The position numbers were made by a program, and so were the translations under genes. From Halovivax cerinus (lineage in GTDB: Archaea > Halobacteriota > Halobacteria > Halobacteriales > Natrialbaceae): a DNA stretch of 64,000 nucleotides. Below, one piece after another: positions 45,072 through 54,587 of this stretch. Under the pieces are notes generated by a model that made no database searches, was not told the DNA's origin, and worked only from the letters and a program-made list of their open reading frames with translations. Numbering within the stretch: the first letter of the stretch is position 1; each line of letters opens with the position of its first letter. The DNA lies in contig NZ_CP101824.1 of the NCBI RefSeq assembly GCF_024498195.1, forward strand, positions 1,178,001-1,242,000, given 5' to 3'.

Positions 45072-46295
45072 CTAGCTCTCCAGTTCGGGCACATCGCCGA
45101 GCGCCCCGAGTCCGTCGATGTGGGTGGATGTAAAGAACACAGCTCCGTCGACCATAACAGGTGGCGACGACAACTTGTTGTGAAAGCCCGGATCGAACCC
45201 GTAGTACCACTGCAGTTCTCCCGATTCGCGATCGAACGCACTGATCGTCTTCGTATCACGTGCGAATTCGGGATTGCCGATTGGAATCACGACCATTTCA
45301 CTTCCAACACAGATCCCTCCTTGGGAGGGGTACGGAATGTCGCGGTGCCATCGTTCCGTGCCAGTTTCGTTATCGAGTGCGACGGCGCCGGACTCGCTGG
45401 TAACGAACACGGTACCGTTGTCGGCAGCGACCCCGTCAATGTCGTATTTGCCCCCGTTGTACGAGAACGTGTAGAGTTCGCGGAGCCGGTCGCCGGTTTC
45501 CCTGTCGTGGACGGCGAGCGTTTCGTCATCGGAGACGAAAACACCCGTCTGGGTCGCGACGGGTGCCGCGGATCTGGGCGTGGCTGTGAGTTCACGCTGC
45601 CAGCGGTCAGTTCCATCTTCTAGCGAGAAGGCAACGAGAGACGGTTTTCCATCTACCATCCCGGTGGCAAACACGCGTCCGTCGTACACAGCAGGTGCTA
45701 GAACGACCGAACGGACAGTGTTGGTTTCCCAGCGTTTCTCACCGTTCGTAGCTCCGAATGCCTCGATACCGGCGTCGGAAGCGACAAGTACGGTCCCGGT
45801 AGCTTCGTCGGTGACGATTTGTTCGAACTCATATATTGACTCCGTCCAGATTTGCTCGCCCGTTTGGGAATCGAGCGCAACGATTGCTGCGCCGTAGGCG
45901 ACGATACATCGACCGTCGACGACGACGATTCCGTTCTCCCCGTCGGCATTGAGGGTAGTTCGCCACTGCTCGGTGCCGTCTTGCGCATCGAGTGCGATTG
46001 CGCTTCCGTCAGTACTCGGGTCGAAGTTCGTCGTGTACACTGTCCCGTCGGAAATCGCGGGCTGCCAGCGCGTGAAGGCCTCCGACGTCCACGCCAGGTT
46101 ACCCCGTGGTGGCGCGGAGACGTCCGGGGCGAACGAATTTGCCCCGTTGGCTCCGTACTGGGGCCACGAGCCGGTTGGAACGTCGGGCAGTGGTCTGTCC
46201 GGAAAGTCAGAGCCAACCAGCGGGAGACGCGATAGACAACCAGAGAGAAGACCCGCGCCACCGACCACTGTCGAGAGGTACATTCTTCGTTTCAT
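45072..46295 (-). CDS. PQQ-repeat (YVTN-like) beta-propeller lipoprotein
   Basis: 407 aa. The signal peptide ends in a lipobox (TVVGGAGLLSGC, Cys at 20). At least six propeller blades of the form ALDAQDGTEQWRTTL, ALDSQTGEQIWTES and AFGATNGEKRWETN follow. It is a surface-exposed, membrane-anchored protein. Such haloarchaeal lipoproteins are common and mostly uncharacterised; an assembly or substrate-binding role is possible. Its base composition is less GC-rich than the flanking core genes. Confidence 0.87.
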   Translation of the reverse strand: MKRRMYLSTVVGGAGLLSGCLSRLPLVGSDFPDRPLPDVPTGSWPQYGANGANSFAPDVSAPPRGNLAWTSEAFTRWQPAISDGTVYTTNFDPSTDGSAIALDAQDGTEQWRTTLNADGENGIVVVDGRCIVAYGAAIVALDSQTGEQIWTESIYEFEQIVTDEATGTVLVASDAGIEAFGATNGEKRWETNTVRSVVLAPAVYDGRVFATGMVDGKPSLVAFSLEDGTDRWQRELTATPRSAAPVATQTGVFVSDDETLAVHDRETGDRLRELYTFSYNGGKYDIDGVAADNGTVFVTSESGAVALDNETGTERWHRDIPYPSQGGICVGSEMVVIPIGNPEFARDTKTISAFDRESGELQWYYGFDPGFHNKLSSPPVMVDGAVFFTSTHIDGLGALGDVPELES

Positions 46296-46580
46296 ATCGT
46301 GCCCTCGGGTTATAATTTCACAACTCTTTCGCTATGGGATACCCTGGCACGTCGTCTTCTCTAAGCTCTTCCCTTCCGAAGGCACTGATCGGATTACATC
46401 CGCTGCCCTCCTTGGTCGTATTCCGGCGCCACCGATACCGATCCAGTTGCCGAACCTGTGTATCGGTGTTCCAGTACGGTCGGTGCGTAGTGCCAGCGGT
46501 GTACGCTGGTGGGGTACCATCTCGATTCTCACCGGAAAGGCTTACTGTATACGGAACGAGGATATAAGATAATATAAGTG

Positions 46581-47015
46581 ATGGGAATTGTAACAGATAT
46601 CGAACTGAACTGGAGGTATAGTCTACCCGGCGGAGTCCTGGCGGCAACGGTCGTTGCACTGAGCTATGCGGAGTCCAATTCGAAAATGTCTCTTGGAGCA
46701 GTGTTCTTCGTCGGGATTATCGTCGGCTTCCTCTCGAAGCGGGAGTACGGCTCCAGTAAGGGAACGGGGGCCTTGACAGGGCTCATCGGCGCGGTTCCGG
46801 TCGTCTGGATTCTGGCTCAGATCCTCACTGCCACGTCCGGACTCTCCGGCCCTGCGTGGTTCGTAGCCGCCGGCACCATCACGACGGTACTCTACACCCT
46901 CGGCGTCGGGATGCTTGGATTCGCACTCTCCGCCCTCGTCGGTGAAGTCGGTGCTCGTATCGGGGGAGCGTTCACCAGGTCAAACTCCCAACCTTCAGCG
47001 ATGGCAGATTACTAG
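46581..47015 (+). CDS. DUF5518-type membrane protein
   Basis: 144 aa with four hydrophobic helices: SLPGGVLAATVVALSYA, LGAVFFVGIIVGFLS, ALTGLIGAVPVVWILAQIL, and a Gly-rich last helix (TLGVGMLGFALSALVGEVG). The pattern Gly-x-hydrophobic with KRxYGSSKGTGALTGLIG between helices is that of DUF5518, frequent in haloarchaea. A strong AT-rich promoter (GATATAAGATAATATAAG) is only 5-20 bp upstream, so a GTG at 46578 or the ATG at 46581 is the start. Confidence 0.8.
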   Translation: MGIVTDIELNWRYSLPGGVLAATVVALSYAESNSKMSLGAVFFVGIIVGFLSKREYGSSKGTGALTGLIGAVPVVWILAQILTATSGLSGPAWFVAAGTITTVLYTLGVGMLGFALSALVGEVGARIGGAFTRSNSQPSAMADY

Positions 47016-47493
47016 CACGGGACTCGTCAACCCACGTTTTGCCGTGTACAAACTGGACTGGTGTCGTAGGCTGCCTGGCCACTAAAACCCCAATTCCGTC
47101 GCCTACAGTGAACCCCCTCGATTACGACGACGTCACCCGCGGCGCCGTCGAGTGCGAACCCGAGCGTTTCTGAACGCCGACCGGGTGGCGGTCGCGGGAG
47201 AACTATGTTGCTCACCGCGAACGAGGCCGCAGGCCGAGAGAGCGGGCCGACGACTGACCCAAAGACGTCGCGAAGCGACGTCGGCGGGGAAGGAGGAGTG
47301 CTTTTGTACTACATTTTGCCGAGGGCGCGGCGCAGCCGCGCCCGCAGAGCAAAAGTTCGTTTCACCTCGCGGCTACGCCGCTCGGTTTCGGAGGTTCTCG
47401 GCCTTCGGCCTCCGAACCTCCCCGCTCGCGGGTCACTGCGTTCCCCGCTCGCTTTCGGCGGTTCTCACTCACGTCGCTCGTTCCGAATCGCTC
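47016..47493. other. Intergenic region with palindromes behind the thermosome gene
   Basis: 478 bp. Three strong inverted repeats lie downstream of the thermosome gene: GACGTCGC-GAA-GCGACGTC (47264-47282), GGGCGCGGC-GCA-GCCGCGCCC (47323-47343), and GGAGGTTC...GAACCTCC with an inner GGCC-TTC-GGCC (47390-47421). They may act as terminators or mRNA 3'-end structures, or belong to a dispersed palindromic repeat family. No protein gene is supported; the long plus-strand frame here is antisense to the thermosome gene. Confidence 0.55.
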
Positions 47494-49173
47494 CTACATC
47501 ATGCCGCCCATACCGCCGCCCATGCCGCCCATGCCGCCGCCCATTCCGCCTGGGCCGCCGGCCGGCATGTCGTCGCCCTCGTCGTCGTCGGCGACGGCGA
47601 GGTCGCCCGCGGCGATGACGTCGTCGATGCGCAGCAGCATGACGGCGGCTTCGGTCGCGGAGTCGATGGCCTGGGTCTTGACGCGCTGGGGCTCGTAGAC
47701 GCCCTCGGCTTCCATGTCGATGGTGTCGCCGGTGTAGGCGTCGAGGCCGGCACCGGTCTCGCCAGCGTCGTGCTCCGAGCGGAGTTCGACGAGCGAGTCG
47801 ATGGGGTCGAGGCCGGCGTTCTCCGCGAGGGTGCGCGGGATGACCTCGAGGGCGTCGGCGAAGGCCTCGACGGCGAGTTGCTCGCGGCCGCCGACGGAGT
47901 CGGCGTAGTCGCGCAGGGCGAGCGAGAGCTGGATCTCGGGGGCGCCGCCGCCGGCGAGCACCTTGCCGTCCACGATGGTGGTGCGGACGACGCCGATGGC
48001 GTCCTCGATGGCGCGGTCGACCTCGTCGATGACGTGCTCGGTACCGCCGCGGAGGATGAGGGTGACGGATTTCGCGTCTTCGACGTCCTCGATGAAGATG
48101 TGTTCGTCACCGGCGATCTCCTTCTGGGCGACGGAGCCGGCGAAGCCGAGGTGGTCTTCGGTGATGTCGTCGACGGAGGTGACGGGCGTCGCGCCGGTCG
48201 AGCGCGCGATCTGCTGGGCGTCGGAGTCCTTCACGCGGCGGACGGCCAGGATGCCCGCGTCGGCCAGGTAGTGCTGGGCCATGTCGTCGATGCCCTTGTC
48301 GACGAAGACGGCGTCGGCGCCGACGTCGACGAGCTCGTCGACCATCTCCTCGAGCTGGGCCTCCTCCTGCTCGATGAACTGCTGGAGCTGGTCGGGGTCG
48401 GTGACGTTGACCTCGGCGTCGATCTCGGTCTCTTTGACCTCGAGGGCGCCGTCGATGACGGCGACGTTGGCGTCCTCGACGAAGTACGGCATGTTGTCGG
48501 AGACGCGGTCCTTGTTGACGAGGACGCCTTCGACGAGTTCGGAGTTCTCGATGGCGCCGCCGACGACCTTCTCGACGGAGATGTTCTCGGCGTCGATGCC
48601 GTCCTCGTCGGCGACGGTGCGGACGGCGTCGACGACGAGTCCCGAGAGGAGGTCGCGGGCGTTCTCGGCACCCTTGCCGGTCATCGCGGTGGCGGCGATC
48701 TGCTCCAGGATCTCGGTGTCGTCGACGTCGACGTCGATCGCGACGTCGTCCAAGGCCTCCGTAGCCTTCTGGGCGGCCTGGCGGTACCCCTGTGCGACCG
48801 TGGTGGCGTGGATGTCCTGGTCGAGGAGCTCCTCGGCGCGCTTTAAGAGTTCACCGGCGACGACGACGGCGGAGGTGGTGCCGTCGCCGACCTCGCTCTC
48901 CTGGGTCTCGGCGACGTCGACGATCATGTCGGCGGCCGGGTGGTCGATCTCCATCTCCGTCAGGAGCGTGACGCCGTCGTTCGTGACGATGACGGAGCCA
49001 CTCGAGTCGACGAGCATCTTGTCCATCCCTTTCGGACCGAGTGTGGTCCGAACGGCCTCGGAGACGGCCTTGCCGGCCTGGATGTTCATCGACTGCGCGT
49101 CTTTTCCGGACGTCCGCTGGCTGTCGTCCGAAAGTACGATGAGGGGCTGGTTGCCCATCTGCTGTTGTGCCAT
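47494..49173 (-). CDS. Thermosome (group II chaperonin) subunit
   Basis: 559 aa. Signatures: [20 protein letters not shown] near residue 45, [22 protein letters not shown], and near the end the long GGMGGGMGG tail. It folds proteins in an ATP-dependent double ring; haloarchaea usually have two or three paralogues. The ATG at 49173 is used because a TATA box (TTATATAG, 49200-49207) lies about 30 bp upstream. The apparent upstream GTG is unlikely. Confidence 0.96.
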   Translation of the reverse strand: MAQQQMGNQPLIVLSDDSQRTSGKDAQSMNIQAGKAVSEAVRTTLGPKGMDKMLVDSSGSVIVTNDGVTLLTEMEIDHPAADMIVDVAETQESEVGDGTTSAVVVAGELLKRAEELLDQDIHATTVAQGYRQAAQKATEALDDVAIDVDVDDTEILEQIAATAMTGKGAENARDLLSGLVVDAVRTVADEDGIDAENISVEKVVGGAIENSELVEGVLVNKDRVSDNMPYFVEDANVAVIDGALEVKETEIDAEVNVTDPDQLQQFIEQEEAQLEEMVDELVDVGADAVFVDKGIDDMAQHYLADAGILAVRRVKDSDAQQIARSTGATPVTSVDDITEDHLGFAGSVAQKEIAGDEHIFIEDVEDAKSVTLILRGGTEHVIDEVDRAIEDAIGVVRTTIVDGKVLAGGGAPEIQLSLALRDYADSVGGREQLAVEAFADALEVIPRTLAENAGLDPIDSLVELRSEHDAGETGAGLDAYTGDTIDMEAEGVYEPQRVKTQAIDSATEAAVMLLRIDDVIAAGDLAVADDDEGDDMPAGGPGGMGGGMGGMGGGMGGMM

Positions 49174-49199
49174 AGTCACCTCAAGGATTGATTGTGATT

Positions 49200-49207
49200 C
49201 TATATAA
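49200..49207 (-). promoter_or_regulatory. TATA box of thermosome gene
   Basis: TTATATAG on the minus strand within GACTTATATAGAATC, about 27-34 bp before the ATG, so the mRNA is nearly leaderless. The purine-rich bases just upstream could be a BRE. Confidence 0.7.
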
Positions 49208-49342
49208 GTCTAACGCTCCATGCCACGCGGCGACGGCCAGTGTGTGGGATTCGGAGACTGTGTTTGGACCTAGCACGCGTCTTTTAAGTAGTGAACTATC
49301 GGACTGCGCGAATACGTCCGGGACGAGCCGACTCGTCCTCGA

Positions 49343-49912
49343 TCAGACCTCTTCTTCCGTCTCCGAGCCCGGATAGCGGTGGTACTGCAGCCCCTGATGT
49401 TTGAGTTCGTTGTGCTTGTCCTCCAGGTAGGAGTAGACGGTGCCGTGGGGTGCGCCGTCGAGCAGCATCTCGGCTGCCGTGCGCACCACGTCGACCGCCT
49501 CGGGCGTACCGATCGCGGCGAGTGTCGAGCCGTAGATGACGACCGACGCGCCGGAGAGTTCCTCCATGAGTTCGCGGGTACGCCCGTCTTCTCCGATGAG
49601 ACGGCCCTTCTTGCGCTTCATGTCGTTCTTGTTGCGCGAGGCGGCGTCGATGTCGACCACGTCGAGCATCATCAGGTCGTCGTCGAGGAGGGCGAGGGCG
49701 TCTTCGGGTGCGAAGCCACGACCGATCGCCCGGACGATCTCTGGGCCCTTGAGACCGCGAACGGGGTCGCCGACGGTGTCGACGGCGACCGACCCGTTCT
49801 CGGAGTCGATGTCGAGTCTGACCTCCGCAGCCGACTCGATCTCCCGCATCGTCTCCCCGCCGCTGCCGATGAGGACGCCGATGCGGTCCTGCGGAATCTT
49901 CACGTGCTGCAT
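49343..49912 (-). CDS. KH-domain protein (Pno1/Dim2-like)
   Basis: 189 aa with two KH motifs: KIPQDRIGVLIGSGGETMRE (residues 4-23, GxxG = GSGG) and KKGRLIGEDGRTRELMEELS in the second half (GEDG). The central RAIGRGFAPEDALALLDDD is diagnostic for the Pno1/Dim2 family that works in small-subunit ribosome assembly. In archaea the gene is often near RIO1, here 5.8 kb away on the same strand. It ends in an acidic tail. Confidence 0.92.
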   Translation of the reverse strand: MQHVKIPQDRIGVLIGSGGETMREIESAAEVRLDIDSENGSVAVDTVGDPVRGLKGPEIVRAIGRGFAPEDALALLDDDLMMLDVVDIDAASRNKNDMKRKKGRLIGEDGRTRELMEELSGASVVIYGSTLAAIGTPEAVDVVRTAAEMLLDGAPHGTVYSYLEDKHNELKHQGLQYHRYPGSETEEEV

Positions 49913-50064
49913 AGCGGTTGGTATTCGGTGCGCGGTGTTAAGCCCTTGGACCGGCCTGTGCGGGGTGTGGGAGAGTGACGTGCGGACGTCCGGGATCGGC
50001 CTGTGGGTCCTCGGTGTCGGTGCCAGGTCGTGATGACGACGGACACCTGGCCGCGTCGCGACGG

Positions 50065-51261
50065 TCAGGGAACCGTCGGTACGCCGGCGGCGTCGAGCGC
50101 ACGTCGGCGCTCGGTCGCCGTCAACTGATACTGGGGGAGTTCGTCTGCGAGCGAACCGAGCCCCTCACGACGGTGCTGGTGGCTCTCGAGGAAGTCTCCG
50201 ATCCGTCCGATCGCGAGTTCTTTCAACTCGCCGCTGAGGAGGTCGCCGTCGCGATAGGCGTGCTCGATCCGGGTAAGTTCGTCGTCGTCCGGCTCGAACA
50301 GGTACCGGAGGTACTGGAACGGGACGTCGACGGCCGGATCGCCGCCCCGGTCGCGGTGTTCCTCGATCGTCACCCGTCCGCCCGTGTACGCGTGCTCGCG
50401 GACGGTCTCGGCGACGGTCTCGCGGTCGTCGGTGAGCGAGATCGTCGGCGCGTCGTCCGACGAACTCATCTTTCCCGGTCCGTCGAGTCCGGGGAGAAAG
50501 CGCCCCAGGAGTGCGCCCGGTTTGTCCACGGGGAGGGCCTCGCCGTCGGCTAGATCGCGAGCGACCCGAACGTGGGGATCTTGATCGGCGGCGATCGGGA
50601 CGAGCGTCGGCTGGTGGCCGGAGACGAGTTGCGGAAGCAGGAGGTGCGTGGACTGGACGGCCGGATAGAACGCCGTTCCCACGTTGGCCTGCTCGCCGTA
50701 GGCCGCGTCGACGGTCGCCGGCGTCAGCCGTTCGGCGAGCGTGACGGCGACGGGGTATATCACGTCGGCGTCCGCCGTGTCGATCACGATCCGGGTCCGG
50801 TCGGGATCGAACCCGACGGCGAGGACGTCCCGCAGGTTCTCGCGAGTGTACTCGCCGATCTCCTCGAAGGACAGGTCTCGCGAGAGGAGCTTCTCGTCGT
50901 CCGAAAACGGGAGGTAGACCGTCGCGCCGGTTTCGTCCTGGAACCGCTTCGCCACGTACAGCGGGAGGACGTGGCCGAGGTGGAGCGGCCCGGACGGTCC
51001 CACGCCAGTGACGATCGCGTGTGGCTCGCCGGACTCGGCCGCGTCCAGGTAGCGGTCCACGTCGCGGCCGGCGTAGAACGTCCGCCGGCGGATCGCCGGG
51101 TGGTCGGGGAGGCGGTCGAGCTGGTCGTCTGTGACCGGTTCTGCACCGAATTGTTCGATCAGTTTCGCGTACTCGTCCTCACTGGCGGTATCTGGTGTGC
51201 GGGTCGCAGCGGATGCTATCGGCTGTTCGGCAGTCGGTGTCGTCTCTGGGTTCCGTGTCAT
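50065..51261 (-). CDS. trpS: Tryptophan-tRNA ligase
   Basis: 398 aa class I synthetase. The HIGH motif appears as PLHLGH in VGPSGPLHLGHVLPLYVAKR, the KMSKS loop as GKMSSS, and the TrpRS-specific AADQDPHVRVARDL follows. It charges tRNA(Trp). The first ~45 residues are a variable tail, so the start (ATG at 51261 or 51282) is uncertain. Haloarchaea commonly have two TrpRS paralogues; this is one of the two. Confidence 0.9.
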   Translation of the reverse strand: MTRNPETTPTAEQPIASAATRTPDTASEDEYAKLIEQFGAEPVTDDQLDRLPDHPAIRRRTFYAGRDVDRYLDAAESGEPHAIVTGVGPSGPLHLGHVLPLYVAKRFQDETGATVYLPFSDDEKLLSRDLSFEEIGEYTRENLRDVLAVGFDPDRTRIVIDTADADVIYPVAVTLAERLTPATVDAAYGEQANVGTAFYPAVQSTHLLLPQLVSGHQPTLVPIAADQDPHVRVARDLADGEALPVDKPGALLGRFLPGLDGPGKMSSSDDAPTISLTDDRETVAETVREHAYTGGRVTIEEHRDRGGDPAVDVPFQYLRYLFEPDDDELTRIEHAYRDGDLLSGELKELAIGRIGDFLESHQHRREGLGSLADELPQYQLTATERRRALDAAGVPTVP

Positions 51262-51577
51262 CTTCGGTCGTGTCGTGGTCACTCGGCGATCGATTCGCGG
51301 GAGAACGAAGGGAGCGCTCGACGTCTGTGCGCCGGGTTAGGCCGCGACGGGGACGACGTCGACACTGTCCGCTCTCGATGGACGGCGCCAGCGCCAGATG
51401 AGAGCGGATATCATCACGCCACAGTAGTCGCTCGGCCGTACTAACCGTTTCGCCGGCCGTTGCCGACGCCGATCGGCCGACGAATCCGACCGGTCGAATT
51501 CAGCGATCACTGCCCAGATTACCTCGTCGTCGAAGAAAATGCCGTCGCTTAAGACCACTGGGTGAAATCATGTGGTA
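51262..51577. other. Divergent intergenic region trpS / thiB
   Basis: 316 bp. On the plus strand, CGCTTAAGACC (51546-51556) is about 25 bp before the thiB ATG and would give a nearly leaderless transcript. I looked for a TPP riboswitch (CUGAGA ... ACCUGA) and did not find one. No gene recognised. Confidence 0.5.
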
Positions 51578-52687
51578 ATGAGACGACGAACCTTCGTCGG
51601 TGCGGTTATGGGCGGTGCGCTCGCGGGCGGCGCCGGCTGTCTCACGCGAGACGGCGACGAGTCGCCCGGGGACGGGTACGAACTGACCGGAAACCCGGAA
51701 TCGGGGACGCTCACGGTCGCCACCTACGATTCGATGCTCGACGGGAACGATCCGGCGGGTCCCTGGCTCACGACGGCCTTCGAGGACGCCTATCCCGACG
51801 CGTCGATCGAGTGGACGGCCCCGGAGAACGGCCTCAACCGCTTCATTCAGCTCGAGGAGCAGGACGCGTCGCTCGACGCGGACGTCTTCCTTGGGGTCAA
51901 CGTCGACGATCTCGCTCGAATCGACGACACGCTCGCGGAGGGCGGCCTCTTCCTGGAACTCGACGTCGACCACCTCGACCGGGCCGACCGCATCCGCGAC
52001 GGGCTGGATATGGGCGACCCGCACGACCGCGTGCTCCCCTTCGACACCGGCTACATCAGTCTGGTCTACGACGAGACCGTCGTCGACGAACCCGAGACGT
52101 TCGACGATCTGACCGAACCCGCCTACGAGGACGCCCTGATCGCCCAGAACGCCCAGACGTCCGACCCAGGACAGGCCTTCCTGCTGTGGACGATCGACGG
52201 CTACGGGGCGGACGGCTACCTCGACTACTGGGACGACCTGGACGCAAACGGCGTCCGCATCCTCGACGACTGGTCCGACTCATACTACGGGTCGTACATG
52301 GAAGAAGAGCGGCCGATGATCGTCTCGTACTCCACCGACCAGGTGTTCGCGGCGGCGGAGGACCAGGACATGAGCCGACATCAGATCGCCTTCCCAAACG
52401 ACCAGGGCTACGCGAACCCGGAAGGGATCGGCGTCTTCGACCGGGCGTCGAACGCCGCGCTCGCGCACACGTTCGTCGACTTCCTCCTCTCCAGCGACGC
52501 CCAGGCCGAGATCGCACAGCGCAACGTCCAGTTCCCGGCGGTCGCCCCCGAGCACGTCGACCTGGCCGACGACTTCGACCGGTACGCCCACGAACCGCCC
52601 GAGGCGGTGACCGTCGGCTACGACCGACTCCGGGGTACCCTCGACGGCTGGATCGAGGAGTGGGCCCGGGAACGCACCGGCCTGTAA
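51578..52687 (+). CDS. thiB: ABC transporter substrate-binding lipoprotein, thiamine type
   Basis: 369 aa. The N-terminus is a Tat/lipobox signal (MRRRTFVGAVMGGALAGGAGC; the Cys becomes lipidated). The mature part has the TbpA/ThiB fold: GTLTVATYDSMLDG, FLGVNVDDLARID, PFDTGYISLVYDETVVDEPE and DQGYANPEGIGVF. It is predicted to bind thiamine or a phosphate ester. It starts a three-gene operon with permease and ATPase. The ATG at 51578 is preferred to a GTG 6 bp upstream. Confidence 0.88.
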   Translation: MRRRTFVGAVMGGALAGGAGCLTRDGDESPGDGYELTGNPESGTLTVATYDSMLDGNDPAGPWLTTAFEDAYPDASIEWTAPENGLNRFIQLEEQDASLDADVFLGVNVDDLARIDDTLAEGGLFLELDVDHLDRADRIRDGLDMGDPHDRVLPFDTGYISLVYDETVVDEPETFDDLTEPAYEDALIAQNAQTSDPGQAFLLWTIDGYGADGYLDYWDDLDANGVRILDDWSDSYYGSYMEEERPMIVSYSTDQVFAAAEDQDMSRHQIAFPNDQGYANPEGIGVFDRASNAALAHTFVDFLLSSDAQAEIAQRNVQFPAVAPEHVDLADDFDRYAHEPPEAVTVGYDRLRGTLDGWIEEWARERTGL

Positions 52688-52691
52688 GGTC

Positions 52692-54587
52692 GTGTCGGTC
52701 CCGACCTCGCCGCAGCGTCGAACGCGGACCGCCCTGGCGGCGTGGCTAGAGCGCCACGCACTCACGGCCCTCGCACTCGTCACCGCGGGGATCCTCGCCG
52801 TGATGTTGTACCTGCCGGTGGCCATCGTCTTCGTCGAGGCCGTGGTCGATCGCGGGTCGGTCACCCTCGCGTCGTTCGCCGCGGTGCTCAGCGACCCCTT
52901 TTACGTCGGCGACCTGGCGGGCGTCCTCGCCGACCCGCTGGCGATTCCCGAGCACCTCGCCGGGTTCCGGGACTGGCTCGCTGCCGTCTCGGTCTCCGCG
53001 ACCGTCCGGCGGGTTCCTGGAATCGGACTCCCGGTTCCGTGGCTCGCCGTCGACACCCCTGGCGTCCGGTTCGGTCTGTTTGGGTTCACGGCGTACCAGG
53101 CGGCCCTCTCGACGGTCGCGAGTCTCGCGCTCGGGTTGCCCGCCGCGTACGTCCTCGCGAGGTACGACTTTCGGGGTCGCCGAACGATCCGGTCGCTGAC
53201 GATCCTCCCGTTCGTCCTCCCGGGGATTCTGGTCGCTATCGGCTTCTACGCCACCTTCGGTCGGACGGGGACGATAAACTCCCTCCTCGGACTCGTCGGC
53301 CTGGGGCCGTACCCGTTCATCGAGTGGAACCCGCTCGCGATCGTGATCGTCGCCCACGCCTTCTACAATGCGCCGCTGGTCGCACGCGTCACCGTCGCTG
53401 CCTGGGAGTCCGTCGACGTCCGACGCGTCGAGACCGCCCGCAGTCTGGGGGCGAGTCGGCGCCGTGCATTCGTCGACGTCGTCTTCCCGCAACTGCGTCC
53501 GGCGATCCTCGCCGGCGCGCTCCTGACGTTCGTCTTCACGTTCATGACGTTCCCGATCGTCCTCGCGCTCGGCGGGCTGGAACTCGCCACCGTCGAGGTC
53601 TGGATCTACGATCGTGTTCGCCAACTTGCGCTGTCCGAGGCCGCGACGCTGGCTATCCTCGAGACGATCGTCTCGCTCTCGCTGACCTACGCCTATCTCC
53701 GCTACGAGTCCGCGCAAACGGGGCTCTCGACAGGGAGCGCTGCGCCGCCGCGCGACCCCCTGTTTCCCGACGCGCGGAGCGTCCTGTCGCCGCGCCGGCT
53801 CGCGATCGTCGGCTACGGCCTCCTCGCGCTGGTCGTCTTCGTCGGCCCGCTCGCGAGCCTCGTCCTCGGGAGCTTCACCGACGGGAGCGGCTTCACGCTT
53901 CGCCACTACGAGTTCCTGCTCGAACGCCAGATCGAGGGCGAGTCGTTCCAGACGCTGCCGTTTCGCGCCATCGTGAACTCGCTCCTGTTCGGCCTCGCGA
54001 CGCTCGCCGTGGCGGTGCCGATGGGCGTCGTCGTCTCGGTGGTGACGACGCGCGCGGGTCGCGGCGGGACGCTCGTCGACACGCTCGCCATGCTCCCGCT
54101 CGCGGTCAGCGGCGTCGTCTTCGGGATCGGTCTCCTGCAGGGGCTCGTCTTCGGCATCCCGCTGCCCGGCGGGTGGCGACTGCAGATCACCGGGAGCGTC
54201 GCGATCGTCGCCGCCCACGCCGTCGCAGCGTACCCGTTCGTGACGCGCACCGTCTCGCCACCGCTCGCGTCTCTCGACCCGGCCGTGGTCGAGTCGGCCC
54301 GGGCGCTCGGCGCCTCACGATACCGGGCACTGCGCGACGTCGAACTCCCGCTCGTCGCCTCGGGTATCGTCGCCGGCGCCGCCTTCGCCTTCGCCATCTC
54401 GATCGGGGAGTTTTCTTCGACGGTAATATTGGCGACCGGTGGCGACGCCTACACCATGCCCGTCGCCGTCGAACGCTACCTGGGCCGTCGATCCGGTCCC
54501 GCCCTCGCGATGGGGGTCGTCCTCCTCGCCGTCACCGCGGCCAGTTTCGTCGTCGTCGACCGCGTCGGCGGGAGGTTCGAACGATGA
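52692..54587 (+). CDS. thiP: ABC transporter permease, thiamine type (double domain)
   Basis: 631 aa from a GTG 5 bp after thiB. About 12 transmembrane helices in two homologous halves, each with an EAA loop: VETARSLGASRRRAFVDVVF and VESARALGASRYRALRDVEL. This fused arrangement is that of ThiP. It forms the membrane channel for the substrate delivered by ThiB. Its stop overlaps the ATPase start (ATGA at 54584). Confidence 0.9.
   Translation: MSVPTSPQRRTRTALAAWLERHALTALALVTAGILAVMLYLPVAIVFVEAVVDRGSVTLASFAAVLSDPFYVGDLAGVLADPLAIPEHLAGFRDWLAAVSVSATVRRVPGIGLPVPWLAVDTPGVRFGLFGFTAYQAALSTVASLALGLPAAYVLARYDFRGRRTIRSLTILPFVLPGILVAIGFYATFGRTGTINSLLGLVGLGPYPFIEWNPLAIVIVAHAFYNAPLVARVTVAAWESVDVRRVETARSLGASRRRAFVDVVFPQLRPAILAGALLTFVFTFMTFPIVLALGGLELATVEVWIYDRVRQLALSEAATLAILETIVSLSLTYAYLRYESAQTGLSTGSAAPPRDPLFPDARSVLSPRRLAIVGYGLLALVVFVGPLASLVLGSFTDGSGFTLRHYEFLLERQIEGESFQTLPFRAIVNSLLFGLATLAVAVPMGVVVSVVTTRAGRGGTLVDTLAMLPLAVSGVVFGIGLLQGLVFGIPLPGGWRLQITGSVAIVAAHAVAAYPFVTRTVSPPLASLDPAVVESARALGASRYRALRDVELPLVASGIVAGAAFAFAISIGEFSSTVILATGGDAYTMPVAVERYLGRRSGPALAMGVVLLAVTAASFVVVDRVGGRFER

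Noticed and set aside
47152-48846. 564-codon plus-strand open frame rich in Asp, Gly and Val
   Set aside because: It is the antisense of the thermosome gene, whose protein is unmistakable; the composition is a mirror of GC-rich codons.
51262-51577. TPP riboswitch before the thiamine-type transporter
   Set aside because: Conserved thi-box sequences are absent and the start appears nearly leaderless.
52742-54583. Open frame extending the ATPase upstream through the permease gene
   Set aside because: It is very Arg-rich and overlaps a clear permease; homology of the ATPase begins at the ATGA-coupled start at 54584.
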